Below, in pieces: positions 1 through 5,370 of a stretch of DNA of 9,441 bases. The stretch spans positions 1-9,441 of the forward strand of contig CAKVCS010000033.1 of assembly GCA_934725785.1 (NCBI GenBank), given 5' to 3'. The stretch is from an uncultured Bacteroidales bacterium (lineage in GTDB: Bacteria > Bacteroidota > Bacteroidia > Bacteroidales > Marinilabiliaceae). The translations under genes were made by a program, and so were the position numbers. A model generated the notes under the pieces. The model was not told the origin of the DNA, ran no database searches, and was given only the letters and a program-made list of their open reading frames with translations. How positions within the stretch are numbered: position 1 is the stretch's first letter; every line of letters starts with the position of its first letter.

Positions 1-854
1 TATATGTGTCGCTCTCGTAGTATATCTTGTCGAAGCTTACGCCCAGAGCCTTATACGTCTCGTCAAAACCGGCGTAGACCCACTCGTTCATCTTCTTCCA
101 CAGCGAGCGGACCTCCGGATCCTCCGCCTCCCACTTGCGAAGCATCTCGCGCGCCTCTTGCATGAGGGGGGCCTTCTCCTCGGCCTCCTCTTCGGCCATG
201 CCCTCTTCCACGAGTTTCTTGACCTCCGCCTTATACTCCTTGTCGAAGCGGACGTAGTAGTCGCCTACAAGGTGGTCGCCCTTCTGCCCGAGGCTCTCGG
301 GGGTGGCTCCGTTGCCCCACTTCTGCCAGGCGAGCATGCTCTTGCATATGTGGATGCCGCGGTCGTTCACGATGTTGGTCTTCACCACCTTGTTGCCGCA
401 CGCCTCCATCAGGCGCGACAGCGAGTAGCCCAGCAGGTTGTTGCGCACGTGACCAAGGTGCAGCGGCTTGTTGGTGTTTGGCGACGAGTACTCTATCATC
501 ACCAGCGGAGCTCCCTCCTGAGCCTTTGTGTAGCCGAAGCCCGGGTCGGACTCGGCGCCGCCAACGACGCCCGCCCAAAAATCGTTCGTCAGGGTCAGGT
601 TCAAGAAGCCCTTTATGGTCTCCGTCTCCGCCACTATGGGCTCGTTGGCCTTGAGGTATGCGCCAATCTCCGCGCCGGTCTCCTCTGGCTTCTTCTTCGA
701 TATCTTGAGGAGCGGGAACACTACCACTGTGTAGTCCCCCTTCTGATCCTTCCTTGTCACGGTGACCTGTATGCTGTCCGCCGCCACCTCGGCGCCATAG
801 AGGCCCTTGAGGGCGGCCGCCACTGCTTGTTGAAGTCTGTTCTCTGTCTTCATC
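1..854 (-). CDS. argS: Arginyl-tRNA synthetase, N-terminal part (runs off left edge)
   Basis: Cytoplasmic class I aminoacyl-tRNA synthetase that charges tRNA-Arg with arginine using ATP. The first 284 residues are visible; the C-terminal part, including the KMSKS-like region and anticodon-binding domain, lies outside the window. The N-terminal domain that contacts the tRNA D-loop covers roughly residues 1-110. The class I signature follows: SPNTNKPLHLGHVRN at residues 124-138, with HLGH at 132-135 as the HIGH motif. Further typical ArgS stretches are NIVNDRGIHICKSM (160-173) and the charged helix around 205-245. The ATG at 854 gives the usual start (MKTENRLQQAV), and an AGGAAG purine run touches it directly. 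It lies 63 bp after era with no clear promoter or terminator between, so co-transcription is plausible. Seven of the ten visible Ile codons are ATA. Identification is secure from the motif context. Confidence 0.97.
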
Positions 855-917
855 TTCCTATGTCTGTAAGCTTCTGTGCTTTTGTTTCTTGTGTCTCCTT
901 GTCGCTCGTGCGGGGGG

Positions 918-1796
918 TTACCTCACGTCATAGCCGAACTGCTTGAGGGCGGCGTCCTTGTCCCTCCAGTCCTTGGTCACTTTCACGAAGAGCCGCAGGT
1001 CAACCTTTTTCCCCAGGAACTTCTCTATGTCGCGGCGCGACACTATGCCGAGCTTCTTGATTGCCACTCCACCTTTGCCTATTATGATGCCTTTCTGGCT
1101 CTCGCGCGTCACGTGGACGGTGGCGTGTATCTCAACGCGCTCCTCCTCCTCGTGGAACTCGTCGACCTCCACTTCGGTGGAGTATGGTATCTCCTTGGCG
1201 TAATACAGCAATATCTTCTCGCGGATTATCTCCGTTACGAAGAACCGGGTGCTCTTGTCCGTCAGCTGGTCGCGGTCAAAGAACGCCGGAGCCTCGGGCA
1301 GCAGGTCTACTATGTGGCTCAGTATCACCTTGGTGTTGAATCCGTGCATGGCCGATACCGGGATGATCTCGGCGTTGGGCAGCTGCTCGTGCCAATAGTC
1401 CACCTTTTTCTCCAGCTCCTCCTGCGTCGTCAGGTCTATCTTGTTTATTATCACGATGACCGGGACCTCCAGCCCCTCGACGGCTTTGAGGAAGTCGTCA
1501 TATTTGTCCGGCTTCTCTATGACGTCCGTCACGTATATCAGCACGTCGGCGTCTTTCAATGCTTCGCGCGAGTAGTCGAGCATGGCCTCCTGCAGGCGAT
1601 AGTTGGGCTTTAGGACGCCTGGCGTGTCCGAGAACACCACCTGGTAGTCGTCGCCGTTCACTATGCCCATTATCCTCTTGCGCGTCGTCTGCGCTTTCGA
1701 GGTTATTATGGAGAGCCGCTCGCCCACCAGTATGTTGCTGAGTGTCGACTTGCCCACGTTGGGGTTGCCGACTATGTTTACGAAGCCTGATTTCAT
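918..1796 (-). CDS. era: GTPase Era (30S ribosome assembly)
   Basis: Era is a GTP-binding protein that binds the 3' end of 16S rRNA and helps mature the 30S subunit. The 292 residues are a normal length for the family. All landmarks are visible: G1/P-loop GNPNVGKS (10-17), switch I with QTTR (36-39), G3 DTPG (57-60), G4 NKID (118-121) and G5 SAM (148-150). The C-terminal KH domain carries GIIIGKGG (236-243), and the protein ends with the typical KDWRDK..ALKQFGY segment. The ATG at 1796 starts directly at the first beta-strand (MKSGFVNIVG), as in other Era proteins. The gene sits 39 bp after the peptide transporter and 63 bp before argS, in the same direction. In many Bacteroidales relatives I would expect der/engA near era; here argS follows instead. 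Ile codons are strikingly biased: 21 of 27 are ATA, 6 ATC and none ATT. Confidence 0.98.
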   Translation of the reverse strand: MKSGFVNIVGNPNVGKSTLSNILVGERLSIITSKAQTTRKRIMGIVNGDDYQVVFSDTPGVLKPNYRLQEAMLDYSREALKDADVLIYVTDVIEKPDKYDDFLKAVEGLEVPVIVIINKIDLTTQEELEKKVDYWHEQLPNAEIIPVSAMHGFNTKVILSHIVDLLPEAPAFFDRDQLTDKSTRFFVTEIIREKILLYYAKEIPYSTEVEVDEFHEEEERVEIHATVHVTRESQKGIIIGKGGVAIKKLGIVSRRDIEKFLGKKVDLRLFVKVTKDWRDKDAALKQFGYDVR

Positions 1797-1835
1797 CGGT
1801 TGTAGTTTGTGTTTTGCGCCGGGGGCTCCCCGTGC

Positions 1836-3443
1836 CTATTTCATCATCTTCTTCAGCATCGGGCACAGGGCGAAGAGCAGCACGGCTGCCACGCCCGACA
1901 TCACGGCGAAGAGGGTGAAGAAGTCGCTGAGCGTCGCGACCTCATAGCCCATGAAGCTCTTGGGCGCGCTGCCAGCTACGGGCAGGAGGGTGGCGAGCTT
2001 GCCCATCAGTATGTTGCTCGCCGCGTTGCTCATGAACCACACGCCCATCAGCAGCGACGCGAAGCGGGCGGGGCTCAGCTGGTTGACCATCGAGAGGCCT
2101 ATGGGCGAGAGGCTAAGCTCGCCTATGGTGTGAAGGAAGTAAAGGGCCATCAGCCAGAACATGGATATCTTGACGTCGGGGGCTACGCCGTCGGTCGCCA
2201 TGGCTATGACCACGTAGCCTATCGATAGCAGGGACAAGCCTATCGCCTGCTTCACGGGGCTGGCCGGCTCCCAGCCCCTCTTGCCGAGAAACGACCACAG
2301 GCCGGCCATTATCGGGGCGAACGTCACCACGACAATCGGGTTTATCGACTGGAACCACGTCACTTTGAATTCGCCCCCGAGCATGCTCCGGTCCACATTG
2401 TTCTGCGCAAAGAGCGTAAGCGACGAGCCTGCCTGCTCAAAGGCCGACCAAAAGAATATGACGAACACGGCTATGATGTATATCACGCCTATGTGCTTCT
2501 TCTCGTGGACGGTAAGCCCGCGGTCCGTTATTATGAATATGGGCAGGACTATCGCTATCGAGTTTATAGCCGCCGATATGTAGTCGTTGGCGTTCACCGC
2601 GTTGTCTCCCGACCCGCAGAACGAGAATATGAGGAAAAGCGCAATGCAGCCCACAAGGCTGCCCCATTTCCTCACCGGCGAGTTCTTGCGGGCTACGGAT
2701 GCTTCCTCGCGCTCCGCCTCCTCCTCCTGCTCCTTCTCGTGCCTCAGCTCGGACTCCGACGGAGGCAGGCCTATCGGCAGCCCCTCGGGCGTGACGAGGT
2801 AACGCTTCTTGAGCAGCGAGAATATGACCACTGATATTATCATGGCCACCCCGGCGCAGAAGAAGCCCCACTTGAAGGGAGACAGGTTGTCCCAGCTGCC
2901 CTCGCCAAGTGTGCCGCAAATGAAGGGGGCTATGAACGCGCCAAGGTTGATGCCCATGTAGAATATGGTGAACGCCGAGTCCTTGCGGTTGTCGCCGTGA
3001 GGATACAGGTCGCCCACCATGGTCGATATGTTCGGCTTGAAGAAGCCGTTGCCGAAAATGAGGGCGGCAAGGCCGGCAAAAAGGAAAAACCGCGACGCCC
3101 CGTTGTCCACGCTCGCGTCTATCGCGCCGCCGTCGGTGAAGATTGACTGTTTGACCAGGCAGGCCGAGGCGAACATCAGGAACTGGCCGATGGCCATCAT
3201 GAGGCCGCCTACGATTATCGACCTGTTGTTGCCCCAGTAGCGGTCCGCTATGTAGCCGCCAAGCAGAGGGGTCAGATAGACGAGGCCGGTGTACGACCCG
3301 TATATCTGAGACGCCGTGGGAGCGTCGAAGAATGCCGCCACGAGGTATAGTACAAAGAGTGCGCGCATGCCATAATAGCTGAACCTCTCCGCCATCTCGG
3401 TGGCAAAGAGCAGGTACAGCCCGCGCGGGTGTGATGTTGCCAT
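1836..3443 (-). CDS. Proton-coupled di/tripeptide transporter (POT/PTR2 family)
   Basis: Inner-membrane major-facilitator transporter that imports small peptides with protons. The 535-residue protein is strongly hydrophobic with many membrane segments. POT hallmarks are present: ExxER as EMAER (16-20) followed by FSYYG in TM1, GGYIADRYWG (62-71), GNGFFKPN (131-138) with Lys136, FYMGINLGAF (161-170), FWSAFEQAGS (331-340) with Glu336, and GELSLSPIGL (441-450) with Glu442. The residues known to carry protons or contact peptide termini in this family therefore appear intact, which suggests a working transporter. Residues about 229-258 form a very charged cytoplasmic stretch (EKEQEEEAEREE) between the two six-helix bundles; this linker seems longer than in compact POTs. 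The ATG at 3443 gives a short N-terminus before TM1. No promoter was found in the 72 bp upstream, so it may be transcribed with the DUF4494 gene. Substrate specificity cannot be read from sequence. Confidence 0.95.
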   Translation of the reverse strand: MATSHPRGLYLLFATEMAERFSYYGMRALFVLYLVAAFFDAPTASQIYGSYTGLVYLTPLLGGYIADRYWGNNRSIIVGGLMMAIGQFLMFASACLVKQSIFTDGGAIDASVDNGASRFFLFAGLAALIFGNGFFKPNISTMVGDLYPHGDNRKDSAFTIFYMGINLGAFIAPFICGTLGEGSWDNLSPFKWGFFCAGVAMIISVVIFSLLKKRYLVTPEGLPIGLPPSESELRHEKEQEEEAEREEASVARKNSPVRKWGSLVGCIALFLIFSFCGSGDNAVNANDYISAAINSIAIVLPIFIITDRGLTVHEKKHIGVIYIIAVFVIFFWSAFEQAGSSLTLFAQNNVDRSMLGGEFKVTWFQSINPIVVVTFAPIMAGLWSFLGKRGWEPASPVKQAIGLSLLSIGYVVIAMATDGVAPDVKISMFWLMALYFLHTIGELSLSPIGLSMVNQLSPARFASLLMGVWFMSNAASNILMGKLATLLPVAGSAPKSFMGYEVATLSDFFTLFAVMSGVAAVLLFALCPMLKKMMK

Positions 3444-3515
3444 ATTGTTCGTTTTTTCTGTTGATTAGGTTAGGTTTGCGTGTGTGGTAATGTCCGCTCG
3501 GAGGGGGCGACGGGC

Positions 3516-4034
3516 CTACTCGCCCTCGTGCTTCAGCGCCGCGAGCTCAGCCTCTGTCGCGGGGCGGCGGGACAGCTCCCGGTCGGCTGGGGGCTCCTCG
3601 TCGTGCTTCTCCATGTATGGGAAGAAGTCGAGTATGTTACTCTCGTTGACCGCCTTTATCATGAAGTCGGGCGTGTCGTTCAAAGCCTCGTTCGTGCGGT
3701 CTATGGCGTCCTTGATGTCCTCTGCCAGGGTCAGCACGGTCTGGCTCACGCGCTTCTCTTTGCCCGAGTTCTCGTCAACCATGATGAACGATGTCTTCAC
3801 CTTATACCAGTAGCCGCCCTCCTCGCAGGGTATCACCTCCGCATAGCGGGCCTTGCGTATGCCTGTCACGAGAAACTCACCCGATATCACCTCTGGCAAT
3901 TTCTCGTAAGCGCGCTTCTCGGCCTCGGTGTATGTCAAGGCGTCAAAAAGATACACCTCGTTGACGCGCTTCTGCTTGTCTGTACCCTCTATCGGCTTGC
4001 TGTAGCGCACTGTGCACTCAAACATCGTTTGCAT
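3516..4034 (-). CDS. DUF4494 family protein
   Basis: Small soluble protein of 172 residues with no signal peptide or membrane segment. It resembles the DUF4494 family, which I know as largely confined to Bacteroidota and of unknown function. Typical features are the start MFECTVRY (4-11), VNEVYLFDALTYTEAEKRA (24-42), ISGEFLVTGIRKA (50-62), a central YWYKVKTSFIMVDENSGKEK strand pair (75-94) and the ending TPDFMIKAVNESNILDFFPY (121-140). Residues after 141 form a charged, probably disordered tail (EKHDEEPPADRELSRRP) with a short helix. The start is ambiguous: ATG at 4034 (MQTMFEC) or ATG at 4025 (MFEC); I chose the longer form. It stands first in a possible operon with the peptide transporter, era and argS. 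The family call comes from memory of its pattern, not from a search. Confidence 0.82.
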   Translation of the reverse strand: MQTMFECTVRYSKPIEGTDKQKRVNEVYLFDALTYTEAEKRAYEKLPEVISGEFLVTGIRKARYAEVIPCEEGGYWYKVKTSFIMVDENSGKEKRVSQTVLTLAEDIKDAIDRTNEALNDTPDFMIKAVNESNILDFFPYMEKHDEEPPADRELSRRPATEAELAALKHEGE

Positions 4035-4056
4035 CAGGAAATATGTATTTTATACG

Positions 4057-4064
4057 CGAAAGTA
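4057..4064 (-). promoter_or_regulatory. Possible -7 element upstream of the DUF4494 gene
   Basis: TACTTTCG on the minus strand differs from the TAnnTTTG consensus by one base and lies 22 bases before the ATG at 4034. No clear -33 TTTG was found. It is the only candidate in the 167-bp gap and could drive the DUF4494-transporter-era-argS group. The evidence is weak. Confidence 0.22.
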
Positions 4065-4123
4065 GTAAAAAGAGTGGTAATCCGGCTTCCCTGCCCTCCT
4101 TATTATGCCTATTTCACAGCGGG

Positions 4124-4171
4124 CGGCAGCCACTCCCCACCGTTGGCAAAGGGTAGGGGGAGGGGCTGCCG
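4124..4171. repeat. Intergenic imperfect palindrome (REP-like)
   Basis: Arms 4124-4138 and 4157-4171 pair at 14 of 15 positions (CGGCAGCC-x-CTCCCC on one side), and ACC at 4139-4141 can add three more pairs with GGT at 4152-4154, leaving a 10-base loop. It lies between aqpZ and the DUF4494 gene. No T-run follows on either strand, so it is not a standard terminator. The C-rich arm pattern and intergenic place resemble dispersed repetitive palindromes of bacterial chromosomes, but only one copy is visible here. Confidence 0.5.
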
Positions 4172-4187
4172 TCTCTTAATCATTTAT

Positions 4188-4201
4188 CGGTCTCGAGACC
4201 G
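4188..4201. repeat. 14-bp perfect palindrome abutting the aqpZ stop codon
   Basis: CGGTCTCGAGACCG is a perfect inverted repeat that begins directly after the aqpZ TAA stop (4202-4204). In RNA it could form CGGTC-TCGA-GACCG, a 5-bp stem with a 4-base loop. The downstream bases are ATAAATGATTAAG, so there is no clear T-run. It might stabilise the aqpZ mRNA end or be a protein site. Confidence 0.4.
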
Positions 4202-4912
4202 TTACTCTGTCTTCTTGGGCGAATATGCGTTATAGGCGAGTCCGGCCAGAGCCGCGCCAACCATTGGGGCGAGGATGAAGAGCCACAGGTCTCCCCATGC
4301 GCTCCATCCGCCTGCGTTCGAGAACAGGCACTGGCTGAAAGACCTGGCGGGGTTGACGCTCGTGTTCGTGAGCGGTATCGATACTAGGTGTATCAGCGTG
4401 AGGCACAGGCCAATGGCGACGCCCGCAAACTTGTTGTGCGCACGGCTGTCGGTCGCGCCAAGTATCACGAGCAGGAATATGAAGGTCAAGATGGCCTCAG
4501 TGAGGAACGCGCCGACCGCGCTCGTGCTGAGGTAGCCGTCGCCGGCGACGGTCGCGAAGTCGGCCCCATAGCCGTTGGCGGCGAAGACGCCTGGCTCCCA
4601 CGCTGACATCGACGTGCCTATAGTGTACAATATGGCCGCGGCGAGAGACGCGCCCACAAACTGGGCTACCCAGTAGCCGACCATCTCGCGGGCCGTCATC
4701 CTGCCGTTCACGAATACGCCCAGCGACACGGCGGGGTTCAGGTGCGCGCCCGATACGTGGCCTATAGCGTACGCCATGGTCACAACACTGAGCCCGAACG
4801 CCAGCGCCACGCCGAGGAAGCCGACATGGCCGAATAAGGCAGTGCCGCAACCGGCGAACACGAGCCAGAACGTGCCGATCAGTTCGGCAATCATCTTGTT
4901 TGAGAGTCTCAT
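4202..4912 (-). CDS. aqpZ: Aquaporin Z-type water channel
   Basis: Inner-membrane water channel of the MIP family. From the ATG at 4912 it has 236 residues, close to the 231 of E. coli AqpZ. It has six membrane segments and the two half-helix motifs HLNPAVS (57-63) and VNPARS (186-191). The aromatic/arginine filter is that of a water channel: Phe39, His175, Thr184 and Arg190, matching F43, H174, T183 and R189 in E. coli AqpZ; glycerol channels lack the His. The stretch LTLIHLVSIPLTNTSVNPARS is almost the same as in E. coli. An in-frame GTG at 5005 would add 31 mostly basic, non-homologous residues and begins right beside a strong hairpin, so I reject it. An internal ATG at 4894 (MIAELIG) is possible. 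The gene stands alone, with 167 bp to the next gene and a 458-bp gap before it. Confidence 0.96.
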   Translation of the reverse strand: MRLSNKMIAELIGTFWLVFAGCGTALFGHVGFLGVALAFGLSVVTMAYAIGHVSGAHLNPAVSLGVFVNGRMTAREMVGYWVAQFVGASLAAAILYTIGTSMSAWEPGVFAANGYGADFATVAGDGYLSTSAVGAFLTEAILTFIFLLVILGATDSRAHNKFAGVAIGLCLTLIHLVSIPLTNTSVNPARSFSQCLFSNAGGWSAWGDLWLFILAPMVGAALAGLAYNAYSPKKTE

Positions 4913-5004
4913 ATGTTTGCTTATGTGTTTGTATCCTTCTACGTCACCTTTTTCTACGTGTCCGCTCCTGTTATGTTTCCTTTTGCGGCTATGAGTTTGT
5001 TGCA

Positions 5005-5042
5005 CGAAAACAGCCCCGGCTGCGTTGCTCGCAACCGGGGCT
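5005..5042 (-). terminator. Strong GC-rich stem-loop with short T-run upstream of aqpZ
   Basis: The arms are 5012-5024 and 5030-5042 with a 5-base loop. In the minus-strand transcript the 13-bp stem is fully paired, with one G-U wobble; in the plus-strand transcript the same position is a C/A mismatch, so the structure seems selected for minus-strand RNA. It is followed on that strand by GTTTTCG, a short T-run, as in an intrinsic terminator. The stem ends 100 bases before the aqpZ ATG. It could end a small RNA, end read-through from the envelope operon, or act as an attenuator for aqpZ. Confidence 0.6.
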
Positions 5043-5072
5043 ATATAAGGGGCCGCACCTTATTGGATGTTT

Positions 5073-5094
5073 AAACTCCTATAAAATAGGATTT
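5073..5094. repeat. Small AT-rich inverted repeat
   Basis: TCCTAT-AAA-ATAGGA (5077-5091) is a perfect 6-bp stem with a 3-base loop, extended by AAA/TTT after one bulged base. It lies 30 bases before the strong stem-loop on the minus strand. It may be part of a folded RNA in this region. Confidence 0.3.
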
Positions 5095-5306
5095 GGGTGC
5101 CACGTTACTCTGTAATCTTCCTGTCGCATATAGCGAACCACCTCGCGGTGGCGAAGCCCGCCATCATAACGATTAAAGCGTCGCCCGTTTTCGTGTTAAT
5201 GTTGAGTTTAACGATCAAAAATCCGATGCGGCTTTTTTCCGTTTTTTTGCCTGTCCCGAAGGCCTGGTTCTGCGCCTCGCGGCTCTCTCCTGCCGCCTCC
5301 GTACTG

Positions 5307-5314
5307 CAAATATA
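5307..5314 (-). promoter_or_regulatory. Candidate Bacteroidota -7 promoter element (TATATTTG)
   Basis: On the minus strand the sequence TATATTTGC fits the Bacteroidota -7 consensus TAnnTTTG and is followed by C, as often seen. No TTTG is found about 19 bases upstream, where the -33 element should be; a 12-bp palindrome covers that position. Transcription would start near 5302 and run toward aqpZ. The call rests on a match to a short consensus only. Confidence 0.4.
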
Positions 5315-5332
5315 GGCAAATTTCGTTACCAT

Positions 5333-5344
5333 GCGCATATGCGC
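5333..5344. promoter_or_regulatory. 12-bp perfect palindrome, candidate regulator site
   Basis: GCGCATATGCGC is a perfect inverted repeat without a spacer. It lies about 31-42 bases upstream of the start site inferred from the TATATTTG element, replacing the expected -33 box. This would suit a dimeric transcription factor acting as activator or repressor. It could also be chance; no second copy was noticed elsewhere in the window. Confidence 0.25.
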
Positions 5345-5361
5345 CCCCATTTTTTCTGGGG
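5345..5361 (-). terminator. Weak hairpin after the envelope operon
   Basis: A 5-bp stem (CCCCA/TGGGG) with a 7-base loop lies 9 bases after the stop of the DUF5723 gene. On the minus strand no T-run follows, so it is not a typical intrinsic terminator. It may protect the mRNA 3' end or mean nothing. Confidence 0.2.
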
Positions 5362-5370
5362 AGTAAGGGT

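Larger units (their letters stand above)
4913..5370. other. 458-bp intergenic region with promoter and hairpins, possible ncRNA or long aqpZ leader
   Basis: No confident gene lies between the barrel gene and aqpZ. Read on the minus strand it holds, in order: a weak hairpin after the barrel stop (5345-5361), a 12-bp palindrome (5333-5344), a TATATTTG element (5307-5314), about 200 bases with A-rich runs near 5217-5247, a GCGA-loop stem near 5133-5156, a small AT-rich stem (5073-5094) and a strong stem-loop (5012-5042). I saw no TAnnTTTG element between the last stem-loop and the aqpZ start. I looked for tmRNA, RNase P, tRNA and common riboswitch consensus sequences and recognised none. Either a small RNA of about 290 bases ends at the stem-loop, or aqpZ has a leader of about 390 bases with an attenuator. 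Confidence 0.35.

Noticed and set aside
158..946. Long plus-strand open frame of 262 codons opposite argS
   Set aside because: It is antisense to the clear argS frame, has a Leu/Val/His-rich composition typical of frame shadows in GC-rich coding DNA, and shows no motif.
876..1613. Plus-strand open frame of 245 codons opposite era
   Set aside because: It lies on the complement of an unmistakable Era gene and has the repetitive composition of a shadow frame.
1820..1832. Hairpin CGGGG-loop-CCCCG between the transporter and era as a terminator
   Set aside because: Only five base pairs with a 3-base loop and no T-run follow; era most likely needs read-through here.
3480..4235. Plus-strand open frame of 251 codons spanning the DUF4494 gene and adjoining gaps
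   Set aside because: Most of it is opposite the DUF4494 gene, and its ends run through the palindrome region; no recognisable domain.
4913..5005. Upstream extension of aqpZ from a GTG at 5005
   Set aside because: The added 31 basic residues have no counterpart in AqpZ proteins, the start is GTG, and it sits beside the strong stem-loop; the ATG at 4912 gives the normal length.
5005..5302. tmRNA, RNase P RNA or a known riboswitch in the aqpZ upstream gap
   Set aside because: The conserved ends and cores of these RNAs that I know are absent; only generic hairpins are present.
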